Shown piece after piece: positions 35,353 through 46,740 of a stretch of DNA of 64,000 bases. Both the position numbers and the translations under genes were made by a program. Source of the stretch: Pisaster brevispinus (Eukaryota; Echinodermata; Asteroidea; Forcipulatida; Asteriidae). Location: the NCBI GenBank assembly GCA_023634235.1, contig JAMKCF010000079.1:315001-379000 (forward strand), read 5' to 3'. The first letter of the stretch is position 1. Each line of letters begins with the position of its first letter. Under the pieces are notes generated by a model. It made no database searches, had not been told where the DNA came from, and saw only the letters and a program-made list of their open reading frames with translations.

Positions 35353-36420
35353 TTAACAGAGATAAAAACCACTAAAATAAACAACAGGCCAGAGCCAGGC
35401 CTTCTGCATGTTAAGGTATTGTAGTTTCAATAAATGTAGGGCATGCTGGTATGATTCGTAATCATTGACTAAAATAATCCTACAAGCTCTTTTTTGAATG
35501 CGTTCCAGTGGATTGTGTTGTTTTGTAGTAAGACCAGGATGCCAGACGGGGACTGCATATTCTAAAAGTGGTGGAATGAAACCAACATAAATGGTGACGA
35601 GGTCTTTGATTGCTAGTCCAAACCTTCTCAGGGTGGTTAACATAAATAACCCTCCACTGGCTTTACAGATAATGTCATTGATATGCATGTCCCATTTAAG
35701 ATTATTGGCCACCTTAATACCAAGTATTTTGAGGACTTCACTTGATTGAAGTTCTTGACCAGACAATTGAAGTGGATCTCGGGGAACAGGGTTCTTAGCA
35801 AATGTAATGTTCATAGAAAAACATTTTGCTGGGTTTATCAGTATGTTGTTTTCTGATGCCCATAAATCAAGTTGATCAAGAGTTCCTTGCATGATGCTGG
35901 TACTGCTAGTTGTTGTGTTCTCTATCAAGGTCATATCATCAACATACTTGAGGGTGAGATTACAACTCTCATTAGGCATTGCTGCATCATTTATCATGCT
36001 GAGAAAGGAGGCAGGGCCTGCCAGAGTTCCTCGTGGCACGCCAGCTTTGAGTACTGACCAGCTAGAGAGGGAGTCGTGATATTTAACGTACTGAATTCTG
36101 TTCGAGAGAAAGTCGGCGATCCATGGATCTATACATGGTCTAGCACCCATATTGAGTAGTTTAGTGATAGCTATATTATGGTCCACTCGATCAAAGGCTT
36201 TGCTAAAATCTGTTACAACTATACATGTGAGGCTTTTTGAATTATCGGTGTGTAGAAACACGTTGTTAAGGAGTTTGACCAAGTAGTGTGTGGTAGAATG
36301 ACCCTTACGGGCTCCGAACTGGTTGGGGTCAATGAGAGGTTCAATGTCTTCCGTGAGCCAACTAACAATAAAAGACTCTGGGACTTTGGCAAAATGGTCT
36401 GTTAAAGGAAGAGGAAAATT
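35353..36420 (-). mobile_element. LINE fragment with YVDD reverse transcriptase
   Basis: A 358-codon minus-strand frame encodes a non-LTR reverse transcriptase core: NQFGARKGHSTTHYL, VTDFSKAFDRVDH, AGVPRGTLAGPASF (usual form GVPQGT), catalytic YVDDMTLI, then LKILGIKV and PLLEYAVPVWHP. It differs in family from the LINE at 31 kb, with a YVDD instead of a YADD box. It is 5'-truncated near 36420 and the 3' end is not clear (about 34850-35350). Confidence 0.88.
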
Positions 36421-36429
36421 GGAAACCAA

Positions 36430-37160
36430 GAAACTTAAATTTCTTGATGCTGTATAACTGAAGTTTTAATATGCAGTTTTGATTAAAAGGGAAAACAAAG
36501 AACAAGTTTTGCAATTGTCTTGATTCTGTATAACTTAAATTATAACATGCACCTTTGATTAAAAGGGAAAATTATTTTGTTTGATTTTTTTAAAGATCAT
36601 CTCAACCAAATGTCCATATCATTGCTTTGTGACCTTTTGCGCTAGTGCTCTACACTCTCTCTTTATTTTCCAATTTTGTGCTAGCAGTTTGCTCGATTGT
36701 CATGGCAATGCAAACAGTGATGAATCAATTTGTTTACACCCATTTCCCTTGAAACACAGATGCAAAGTGCTACCCAAACTAAATAAGTATTATTAACAAA
36801 GTGAAAAACCTCAATTGTATTAACTTTCGTAGAACAAAGATGTGACATCAAGAAATGATATGCCACAAAATATGTAACTATAATCAATCAATGAATCAAA
36901 TCATAATAAACCTATCCACATAATTTCAGATGTTCATATGTAAACAGCTTAATAAGCAATAATTGTGGGAAATGAGAAATGAATAGTGACCATCTTGCTC
37001 ATGAAAAATTGGGGACAAATACAACTTTTTTCATCATTTTTCTGTAAACTTAGGATCTAAGTTGCCTTTAGAAAATAAATATTCTTGTTTAAAAAACCTT
37101 GGCTTTATGTATATGTTGATTATGATTGAAATGCTTAAAGCCAAGTAAAAGTAAAAAAAC
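36430..37160. other. Spacer, no gene seen
   Basis: AT-rich sequence. A direct duplication of about 75 bp (GATGCTGTATAACTGAAGTTTTAAT ... GATTAAAAGGGAAAA, repeated as GATTCTGTATAACTTAAATT ...) lies at 36447-36570. Nothing else supports a gene. Later exons of the THAP gene would be expected here on the minus strand but were not recognised. Confidence 0.4.
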
Positions 37161-37230
37161 ATACCTGCTGGAGATGGAATGGAAAGTCAAATACTGTCGG
37201 TTCTGCATGGGCTCTTAGTCACGTTGTTAA

Positions 37231-37975
37231 ACCGGGTCCTACTAAATACCATCAACATGAATTGCACCATCTACACACCGTCAACACGCTGTCAACATAT
37301 CCAAAAAACGTTATAATTCAGCAGAAGCAGTATTGGAACCTGAAATACTGGTCAATACGACATTTGGCTTAACAACAGGAGGTTAAATGTCGAAAATTTG
37401 CCATTTTCAGTTCACAAAAAACTCTCCTTATGAGCAGCTCTACGAAATCAGCAGCTATTTTGCCTCGGAGGAGGGCGGACCATACCATTACACTAAAGGG
37501 ACACTAATATCACACAACACACCGATACAGGGCAGTGGTTACGTGTGAGTCTGGCAAAAGGATACCCGGGGCAAGAAATAAAATAATACACAGGACGTGA
37601 GGGGCCCCAGAAGATCAGGACTTAGGGCCTACATTTGAACGATGAGGTTAGCCATTTTGAATAACTACAAAATCTCCTGCCACACCAGATTGGGATTTTT
37701 TTCATTCCCATACATGAATGGTACAGTCCAAGCTCAGTTAGAAGGCAAGATGGTGGCCAACGTCTACTCTGCTTAGAAATAATTTTTGTGCGTGAAGAAA
37801 AACCTCCATTTTCATAAATGAAATGTAACCTAAACTAATGGAACTTCTCCTTTAGCCCAAAGTTAACAGTTCTATGCCTCTTTTGTTGAATTAGAACTTA
37901 TTTTGGGTGTTTTGATGGTACTGATTGTGTTGTGTTGACGGTATTAGGTGTGTTGACGGTATTTAGTAGGACCGG
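37231..37975. mobile_element. TTAA-flanked non-autonomous transposon, 745 bp
   Basis: The ends ACCGGGTCCTACTAAATACC and, inverted, CCGGTCCTACTAAATACC are nearly identical. GTCAACA/GTTGACGG motifs repeat just inside each end. Both sides are flanked by TTAA (37227-37230, 37976-37979), the target used by piggyBac and Kolobok families. No transposase frame is visible. It interrupts the second exon of the THAP gene, whose reading resumes across the TTAA when one copy is ignored. Confidence 0.85.
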
Positions 37976-38555
37976 TTAAACCAGTCTTATCAAAACAAGA
38001 CTCTTCAAAATGATTTGAGCAGAGAACAGATCTCTTGGATGGCTTCCATGTCACGCTTCATATTTACAACCCATCTCTGAGTGAAAGCAAGATGACGAAC
38101 AGGAAAACTGAAATAAATGGACAGAAGACACTTTACTAACGATTCCTGGCTACAACTTACATAGGCCCTACTTTGTTTGAAAAAATTATAAAATAAATCA
38201 ATAAACAAATAGGTATTAAAAATAAATATGCACTTCAAGAATGTGTTGAGACATCGGATTTAGTTTTTGACTGAGGGTTACTTCATAATGAACTAGAAGA
38301 GGATAAATCGTGTAAGCAGATGAGGCTATCTCTCTTTTCTACACCAAGTTTTGTAGACAGATTTTAGTTTGTTCCAAAACCCACATTGATATGAATGATT
38401 TTTACACTCTCATTTTACACTTTTCACTAAAACACAGGGCCACAAACAATCTGAATGTATAGCATGCACAGAGTCTATATAATCAACCACCAATCACTGA
38501 TCAAGCCTTTGAATGCCTAGGCCTACTAAACTATAGTATTAATTTCAAAAAAAAT

Positions 38556-38615
38556 ATGGTACACAATACTATTGTGTACCATTTCCCTAACTATTGTCAA
38601 TAGTTAGGGAAATGG
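38556..38615. repeat. Two overlapping perfect hairpins
   Basis: Hairpin 1 (38556-38582) is ATGGTACACAATA, one base, TATTGTGTACCAT: 13-bp perfect arms. Hairpin 2 (38579-38615) is CCATTTCCCTAACTATTG, one base, and its exact complement: 18-bp perfect arms. They share the bases CCAT, so the two full stems cannot form at once. They lie in the intron of the THAP pseudogene. Confidence 0.9.
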
Positions 38616-40149
38616 TTAAAAATGGTGGAAAACCAAAAACACCCGGAAGGGCAAGTTTCATTTTCAGACAGATAGCTATATTAATGTGCTTGTAACCCCA
38701 AACATAAAGCCTGCCATGGCGAATACTAACTTGATCCATGGTCTAAAAACTCTAAAGTTACATGACTTTCCAGTGTAATGCTGTGGACAAGTTCATATGA
38801 ATTTGTCATGTACAAAAATGAATTTGTGTTCATATGAATTTGTCGTGTACAAAAATGTAAACTTATTTTCCCACGTAAATAACTCATACCATACAGAGTA
38901 CACACACAGCAAGTGTGGTTCGCGCGCGCTTGAACAGTTTCGAGGTAGATACCATTGAGCAAACAGGGGTGTTTTAATTCCGTGTAACTTAAAACTCTCA
39001 CGTTATTAATGCAACAAATTTGATGCAGAAAGGAACTTGCGACGTGTTACTATTTTGTTTATTATGAATAAATCACTCATGAAATTAACTTTCAAGAACA
39101 TTTTAAACACAACAAAAGAGCCACGCTCTGGCTAAATAATGGTACTCAGACAATTCCACCCTGTACCAATGGTGGTACCGTCCATGTCATCGCCACACAC
39201 ACAAAACGTACACGCAGCAAGTGAACAATTTTCAAGAGAAGCAAAACATATCTTGCGATTCTTAAAATGTGTGACACTATCTTAGAACAAAATGTTTACA
39301 TTATTGATTCTGTTCATATAAGTTTTTCCAGTTAAACCTTCAGAAAAAAAAGTGCATGAATTTACCATTTTAGAAACATGCGTTGGAGTTTTAGAGTTGA
39401 CACTGCGGAAGTTTTGACACGGACGTTTAATACTAACTATAGCAACGGCTGTTTTGAAGCTGTGAAATAACTTTTCATTGGTCTGAATTTCAACTTAAAA
39501 TGACGTTGGAAAAATTTGTCCAATCAGAAAATTTGTTAGAGCAGTGTGTTGGTCAGGATGTACACTTCCCAAATCCATTTTGAACTAAGCAATTAGCCAT
39601 CGGGTTGCTGAAATAAGTTAACATAAGAGCCCTCATGTGGCTAGATTAGGTAGACTTTAGGAATTTCTCCATACAAAATTGACTAAGACTGGACGTAAAT
39701 CCATCAAAATGACGTGGCAAAATGTGTTCTGAATGTAAAATAAATATGACATGACAAAGGAGTAGATATTCAAGATTATTTTACCGTTTTGAACTAGTTT
39801 GTACGATAAAGGGTTCCAGAGATATGATTGCATAATATCCACCAAACTTGTGTTTTCCTGTAAATTTGTACACGTAACGAATGCGCGCGCGAACCGGCGA
39901 ATGTATTCAACAGAAAGTTTACATGACAAATTCATATGTCAGCCTGAAATTCCCCTAAAATAAACATTCACGAAAAAAAGATAGATACTTACAGATGGTA
40001 TGTCTTTCCACATCCACGGGAGTATCTGTTAGTGCAGTTTAATGCCGCACAAGTAGGCATTTTGCTGAATAATTTCGGCTAAAAACAGGATTGTATGCAC
40101 AGATGTGCATGCCCCACGCTGTTTGTGTGGTTGTTACGGGTGTTTCAAA

Positions 40150-40169
40150 ATGGCGTCTACCGAGCTGCG
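40150..40169 (+). CDS. Possible first exon of a divergent gene
   Basis: About 90 bp upstream of the THAP start, on the opposite strand, CAAAATGGCGTCTACCGAG begins with a good translation-start context (M A S T E L R) and can end at a CG|GTGACT donor. A head-to-head arrangement would imply a shared promoter at 40060-40150. No downstream exon was found, so this is speculative. Confidence 0.2.
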
Positions 40170-40936
40170 GTGACTTCAATAAGAAAATTAAAACACATGC
40201 AGTACAGGGAGGTGAAAAAACTCTCATTTGGCTACTTTCTGTCGGTGAATCCCTTATTTTATCCGAACGAAAACTGAAAAACTGATTATAAATTAACAAT
40301 TTTTATTTGAGAATATTGACATTCTATAGCTATAAAATCATTCCAAAACTTTAAACAAAGAAAACAACATCGGTGAATGCTAGAAAAAAAGCCAGAGACA
40401 ATATGCGTATGCGGATGTCTTCTCGTTATGTACTTGATTGATAGGCTTTAAATAATACTAAAACATATTTTGAAAAGAATTTGTAGCCTACTCTTCGTTT
40501 TGAGTTAAAGTGTAAGTTAAAGCCCAGAGTCTTGAAGACTGTTACACTGGGCACACCAAAGTTTTGAGCTGTCTAATTTGGTCTTCTAATCAGTGGTTTA
40601 TTACGCACAGTTATAACAACCCCATTTCTATAAACTCGAACGTTGACGATCACCACATGGTAAATCTGTTCGTAAAACACCTGGATTTTATATCCCTCTA
40701 TAAAACATTTTTACTTTCAAGTGTTGGTTTTCCCATTTTTTCTATCAACAACCCTCCAGCCAACCCATTCACTCTTTTATCTTCATAGGGCCTACACCTC
40801 TTCTTACCTATTAGTCAGGTGGCTTAATGAAAAAATCGTGACACGCCGGATTAAAGCACCAAACTTTGCACACTTGTTTTAGGGGTCCCATAGAAGCATA
40901 ATTATTAGATAGGGGGGTTCCTGGTCTGTCATCTCC

Positions 40937-41188
40937 AGGGCCCAAATTCATGGCTCTGCTTACCGCCGAACTCAGCGCTTACAATCACCATTCTCCGCTT
41001 ACTGTGCAGGCACCAAATTTCTCCGCTAGCTGTGTAAGCCAAGAATGTCTTGAAATGTGGAGTACGCACGCGCACAAGCAAAAATTCTCTGCTAACCCGT
41101 GAAATATGCTTGACGTAAGCAAAGAATTCCCTGCTTCCATAAGCGCCAATTCTTTGCTTACGGTAAGCAGAGCTAGAAATTGGGCCTA
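40937..41188. mobile_element. GGGCCCAATT-type MITE, 252 bp
   Basis: GGGCCCAAATTCATGGCTCTGC at the left pairs with GCAGAGCTAGAAATTGGGCC at the right. Inner words CGCTTACAATC, CCGCTTACTGTGCAG and CTTACGGTAAGC continue the fold. It is related to the copies at 10003-10178 and 33181-33345. Confidence 0.7.
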
Positions 41189-41607
41189 GGTCAGTAAACT
41201 AAAGGGATCAACTTTTTCCACATATAGCTCTGCCAGTGAGTGTCTGAAATAGAAGCTAAATGGTCATTCGTTATCAGTTTTAATGATTTGCGGAAGCAGC
41301 CCTCTATTGGTGAAAAATTGACAGGCAGTATTATAATACCACATGAACTTTGAAGTCATTCAGACCTTGATCTAGGTCACCCAAACCGGGCTTCCGTTTC
41401 TCTCTCCCTATACCAACCTCCCACCCCCATTCTCCGCTTCGTAACCACTGTTTAACCTGACCATCGGCTCCAAGTTTGTCAAAAACATGACCTGACCTTG
41501 CCTACTATTCTACACAATCAGCAGACTTCAACCCGTGGCAGTGTCAAAACACATGCGCAGGCGCATGGCATCATGTTGGTCGATGGTCCGTTAGACGTGG
41601 CATGTCG

Positions 41608-42016
41608 TGGCCGAGCGGATAAGAGCACCGGACTCAAGCTCTGGTGTTTCCGACTCAGCAGAGTGTGGGTTCGAGTCCCGGTTGTGACACTTGTGTCCTT
41701 AACCAAGACACTTAACCATTATTGCTTCGTCCTTCGGATGGGACATAGGCCGTTGGCCCCGTGTGTTGTGTAATGCACGTAAAAGAACCCAGTACACTTA
41801 TCGAAAAGAGAAGGGGTCCGCCCCGGTGTTCCTGGTTTGATTGGCTGCATATTGCGCCACAGCACCTTGTAAACCATTACATGGTGCTATGTAAAAGAGT
41901 AGGTCTCATACTTCGAACGAAGCCCCACATACCTTGCAGGAAATTAATGTTGAAACGCCTTGAGCGTCACTGACTGACGGATATGAGCGCTATATAAGAA
42001 GCCATTATTATTAGAT
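41608..42016 (+). mobile_element. Full-length tRNA-Leu-derived SINE, about 408 bp
   Basis: It starts GTCGTGGCCGAGCGG (A box), has CTCAAG in the anticodon position of a Leu(CAA)-like tRNA with a long variable arm, and GGTTCGAGTCC as B box. The acceptor arms pair only with several G-U pairs and the sequence continues for about 300 bp, so it is a SINE, not a tRNA gene. The 3' end CGCCTTGAGCG ... GAGCGCTATATAAG followed by (ATT)n resembles the tails of CR1/L2-type LINEs, including the one at 33.0 kb here, which suggests that type of LINE mobilised it. Confidence 0.85.
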
Positions 42017-42114
42017 GTCGAGTACTTACACGCTTGCAAACCACAAACGATCATTGCAACTCTATCGTGCTTACTGCAAAAACATCATACTAAAACGGCT
42101 CAGGACTTTATTGT

Positions 42115-45100
42115 TGCAACTAGAGACACGGGAAGGAGGCTGGACCTCTATTTAAATAGGACGAGCACCACCAGAACACACCAAAAACAAAATACCACGA
42201 TGACGTCACAAATTATAAAACAATCTCCTGTACTATTTTTAATCCTCCAGCACACAATACACAATACACAGCAATGACTTATTATTAATGGCAATACAAC
42301 AATATCTAAAAACAAATAATTATGCGAGGATAAAATATCATCAGCAAAAACTTATTACAAGTTGGCTCTAAAAATCATGGATGAACTACTACATTAAAAA
42401 AATAGTTAGTGGCCTGACGTTTTGACCTCAGCAGAGTCTTTCTCGAAGGCTAAATGACAAGACTACAAACATAAACAGAAAACAACTTAAACAATACAGG
42501 TGTAAAAAAAAGCAGTCGAGTGGACATAGATGTTAGAAATGAAAGCAAACAGAGAGAGAGGCAGGATGAACAGAGAGGAGGAAAACAAAAAGGGGGGTTG
42601 GGGGAGGGGCTGGTTTGACCACAAAAGGTAAGGAATACAAAGGACATAATAAATGATTTGAAGAGGGAGAGAAAACTTTTTAAGGCTTTGCATGTGTGAA
42701 GTATCAATATTTGTTCGGTTTGCGTTAACACCATGTGTATATCTACTAGCTATGTAGATTTCTTCTTAAAGAACTAGGTCTCGCTTTTTATTCTACTGCA
42801 GCGGAGTAGATTTTGGAAATCGGGAGACTACTTCAGGAGACTACTTAGTTCTCAAAAGAACTGTCCAGCTTATTAGCTACTACCTGGGCGGAGGGTAGGA
42901 AATCGGCCGGGACTACTACTTTAGCTTGATAGTGGATCGGATCAAGGGGACTTCTCGTTATTAATTTTACTGCCGCGGAATGAGTTCTTATTTGGTCTCA
43001 ACGTTTCGACTAGCTTGCTCTAATCATTGTCATCGCAGTTGAGACCAAATAAGAACTCACTCCGCGGCAGTGAAGTTAATAACGAGAAGTCCCCTTGATC
43101 CGATCCACTATCAAGCTAAAGTAGTAGTCCCGGCCTATTTCCTACCCTCCGCCCGGGTAGTAGCTAATAAGCTGGACAGTTCTTTTGAGAGCTAAGTAGT
43201 CTCTTGTAGAACTAGGTCTTGCTTTTTATTGTACTGCCGCGGAGTAGATTTTGGAAATCGGGAGACTACTTCAGGAGACTACTTAGTTCTCAAAAGAACT
43301 GTCCAGCTTATTAGCTAATACCTGGGCGGAGGGTAGGAAATCGGCCGGGACTACTACTTTAGCTTGATAGTGGATCGGATCAAGGGGACTTTTCGTTATT
43401 AACTTCACTGCCGCGAAGTGAGTTCTTATTTGGTCTCAACAGCGATGACGATGACTAGAGATAGCTAGTCGAAACGTTGAGACCAAATAAGAACTCACTC
43501 CGCGGCAGTAAAGTTAATAACAAGAAGTCCCCTTGATACGATCCACTATTAAGCTAAAGTAGTAGTCCTGGCTGATTTCCTACCGTCCGCCCAGGTAGTA
43601 GCTAATAAGCTGGACAGTTCTTTTGAGAACTAAGTAGTCTCCTAAAGTAGTCTCCCGATTTCCAAAATCTACTCCGCGGCAGTAGAATAAAAAGCAAGAC
43701 GTAGTTCTACAAGAACAAATCTACGTAGATAGTAGATATACACATGGTGTTACCTGAAACCGAATATACAGGGAGAGAAAAGTAATTGATTAGTGAATGA
43801 GGCAGACTGGAGAGGAGAATCTGTGGTAAAAAGGAGAAAGCAAAGACAAAAAGTTATAAGACGCATTATCCATAGCTTCTCCCTACTCAGACGAACAGTC
43901 TCTGTGGTTTCCTAGTGCCTCATAAAGCCCTGTAAAATCATGACAGATATGGAGTGATTAGGAACATTGAAGTGACGTCCCACACGGGTGTATCCAGCTA
44001 GTGGATGTTGACTCTGGATCTGTAAACACCTGCAAAAAACTGTTGAGAGTTGTGCAGGCAGAAAATAAAACACATACATGTACAATTAATTATCTTATAC
44101 AATGCAAGTATGTCAATAAAATGTCAATACAAATGAAGGCAACTCCTAAATATTCTGTCTCTAGCAAATAACAATTATCTCAAAGAAAGCAAATGCATGA
44201 GTGCGTGATCGAAGAACATATAATATAAAGCATGACACTGGATGGGCAAGAAGGCATAAGTTACCTAACACACAGGGCCCACTAATCATCATCATTCACA
44301 CAACAAACTCACAAACCTATGCCTCCAAGTCGAATCCCACCAGCCAAACCGCAGTCAACACCCCCATGCATTCCATTTCAAGTATTACACATAATTATTA
44401 TTATTATTATTAATATTAATATTAAAATATGAACCTGGTCGGACGACAAGCAGATAATAAATTATACAGAAATAAATACATTTAGTTTATACATAGAAAA
44501 AAGCTGCCGTCCAACCACCCTGATCTCCGACACTTTACAGGAAAATGTCTTTTTCTCTCAGGCTCTCTGCAACCTTGGAAACACTCGTCGTCGGCAGTTT
44601 GGGATTTTCGATGACTTCACTCCCCTCCGAGATCCAAGTGAAAGTGTTTGCATCCCCACAGAAGACAGACGCTTCTTGGGTTATCACATCCAGTGTCTGA
44701 ACACACACAAAAAAGACAAGATTTCACTATGTCAGTGGAGCCAGGTTGCGATTTAATTTTTTGAGTAGTGCAATAAGTGAACGCAAACAAAAATTAAGTG
44801 AAATACGACGTTATCCCGCGCAGCAAATTGTGTGCTTGCTATAGTGTGTTAGATATGAACTTTCGACCTATCAAGTTACGACCCTGTGTTTTTGTATAAC
44901 TTTAATGCACGTTTGCCTAAAACATATGGCTAAAAGCCACTCTTGGTAACAGGTTACGTACAAGATGAGAATAACTCAGGGAACTAAAGGTAGGAATTGC
45001 ATCTGAAATCAGTTTAGATTGTAGGATGGAGAAATTTGTTGATGTTAAAGGCAAGGAGTTACAAAGACATGTACATGGAATAAAGCTGTTGGAGTGGGTT

Positions 45101-45400
45101 TTTGTTGTACATCTCAGCCAAGCAAGATTAACAAGCAGAAAGCCTGGTTTAACGCTCAAACATCCTGATAGGAGGAACCAGGTTGGACACACTGGTAGCA
45201 CGTTTACCTTAATGATAGACGAAAAATACCTGAATATCACAGGGATGATAAACAGTTAGGTACAGTTAGGTACCAGGCGTAACAACCTAATTAAGTAGGA
45301 CGTTATGGCTGATAATCTATTTCTGCTCAGTAATTTTATACTGCGCGCATATCATTTTTTTTGTCTTTTTTGTTTGTGCTAATAGGCAAATAAAGGTCCA
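42115..45400. repeat. Segmental duplication, copy 1
   Basis: Blocks at 42115-42160, 42345-42662, 43782-45207 and about 45265-45370 align in the same order and orientation with 59530-59570, 60860-61137, 61875-63453 and about 63910-63995. Shared words include GACACGGGAAGGAGGC, TGGCTCTAAAAATCATGGA, GCATGACACTGGATGGGCAAG, TCACTATGTCAGTGGAGCC. Relative to copy 2 it lacks about 450 bp that in copy 2 contain a CUB exon, and each copy has a different insertion. Confidence 0.85.
42676..43770. mobile_element. Foldback element F1, 1095 bp, double palindrome
   Basis: The element consists of two successive long inverted repeats built of the same arms (GAACTAGGTCTTGC, GCCGCGGAGTAGATTTTGG, GGGAGACTACTT, GGACAGTTCTTTTGAGA, GATCGGATCAAGGGGACT, GAGACCAAATAAGAACTCAC). 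It is flanked by the 11-mer GGGAGAGAAAA (42665-42675, 43771-43781). The left end carries the long terminus (TTTTTAAGGCTTTGCATG). The right end is short and stops at TATTCGGTTT (minus strand). No protein is encoded. Confidence 0.85.
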
Positions 45401-46680
45401 ATCTCATGTACAGCTGCTTACCTTAAAACTACACTTAACCCCTAAAAAATACACTTCATAACTACACACTGCGTTATTTTAAATAATATGACAACATTAC
45501 CTGAGCAAATAAAAGGCTTATTTCACAGGATAAGTTTCATTTTCCCACAGTTATCATCACAATGATCTATAGTGATACCAGATAAGGCCCATCAATAGTT
45601 AAGAGGCAGTGATTTTTGTTGAACATTTGGAGTCAGATAAGCCGCGTCATGCATGAAGGAAAATAATGTACGTTAACTGCATACACACATTAACACCCAT
45701 TTCTCAACAAACCTGGAGAGTCAGGGATCCATGGCAACACTGTATGATTAGCTGAGTATCCTGGGAAATAGTTCGATTCATCAGAGACAAACTCCAGCAG
45801 GACTTCACTCCCGATGGATGACCGGTCCATAGGGCCAAGCTGGCTGCACAGGTTGACGTTCTGGCCTGTCCTCAAATCACTCGGCTGTAATTCAGACAAT
45901 AAAATCAAGAATTGTCAAAAATACATCTGAAGATCTTTTAAAAAACATTTTTAAGAAGTGGGGGAAAAAAGGAAAATTGTTTCACCATTAGTGGATTTGC
46001 CAAATAAATATTTGCATTTTTTATGATTAAAAATATAAGATCTTTCATCAGCAATGTGATGTCTCCAAAAACAAATTGATTGAAAATTGCTTTATGAAAA
46101 AAAAAAATAGTAGGCAGGTTATTGAAGATTGATCTCTTGAACCTAAGCATGAACAAAGAATCAGCCAATCAATTTCAATGGGAAATAATTGGAAAGTATT
46201 TCAAAAGTTGTTGAAATGTTGAGGAGTTAGATTCTGACCTTGAGGTAGTCAGTTGTGAAGCTTCCCACCATGTTTCTCCAACTCCAACTTGCTGAAAAAA
46301 TCTGAACCCTGACGTCTGGTTGCGAGTGTATCAATAGAATTATTAAGAGAAGATTTATTTCCAGTTTACATAATTGGAACTCTAGGTGGCAGCAAACTTA
46401 CTGTGATATCTTCTACTGTTGACAGTACTGAGCATGCACACATCTTTAAGACATTGAATGACCTGGTAAGTCTACTGACCCATGCCTCAGGGAATGCTCC
46501 GCTCTGTGCAAAAAATCAGAAGGCTGTACACTAAAATATATAACGAATGACATTAACAGGAACTTGATGAATAGTACCTCAAATAATGTCGCTCTCAGTC
46601 AGCATCGGGTATCACAGGCCCATGAATGTCAAGAAGCGCAAAATCTGGTGGAGGAGTAAAGAGGATCTGACAGCCGCAGT
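43955..46680 (-). pseudogene. CUB-domain secreted protein exons, copy 1, damaged
   Basis: CUB domains are about 110-residue beta-sandwich modules of extracellular proteins. Minus-strand exons: 46578-46680 (DCGCQILFTPPPDFALLD, then a stop before its donor), 46239-46301 (SASWSWRNMVGSFTTDYLK), 45713-45884 (GSEVLLEFVSDESNYFPGYS, the C-terminal half of a CUB domain) and about 44535-44696 (TLDVITQEASVFCGDANTF, TWISEGSEVI, then a shift). The middle two are intact with GT/AG sites. The last one changes frame near 44600 relative to the paralogue at 62.8 kb. The N-terminal CUB half present at 63654-63842 is absent here. Additional possible exonic pieces lie at 43960-44040. The likely first exon is at 57447-57559. 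Confidence 0.65.
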
Positions 46681-46740
46681 CTGCTTGGAGGAGAGGTAGT
46701 GTAGGCAGGCTTTTGGTTGAACTAGAAACTAAAATCTGAG

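Larger units (their letters stand above)
37165..40060 (-). pseudogene. THAP zinc-finger gene, exon 2 split by a transposon
   Basis: THAP domains are C2CH zinc-dependent DNA-binding modules. Exon 1 (39993-40060) starts MPTCAALNCTNRYSRGCGKT with the first two Cys ligands, and ends with a GTAAGT donor. Exon 2 begins at 38107 (TATTTCAG acceptor) and joins in phase: HLFPVRHLAFTQRW, then the third Cys in EICS. An apparent 7-nt excess puts the fourth ligand (HFEESCFDKTG) out of frame and gives a TGA. At the TTAA following that segment a 745-bp element (37231-37975) interrupts the exon. On its far side the sequence continues with LRAHAEPTVFDFPFHL, the usual AVPTIF-like end of a THAP domain, preceded by a further TGA where Arg is normal, and a donor CAG|GTATG ends the exon at 37165. 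Three independent lesions make this a pseudogene. It may derive from a host THAP gene or from a P-element-like transposase. Confidence 0.85.

Noticed and set aside
41608..41700. Functional tRNA-Leu gene
   Set aside because: The acceptor arm relies on several G-U pairs and the sequence continues into a SINE body with a LINE-like tail.
44917..45240. 107-codon frame on the minus strand near 45 kb and its match near 63.3 kb
   Set aside because: It lies in duplicated intron-like sequence, the two copies break frame relative to each other, and no domain is recognisable.
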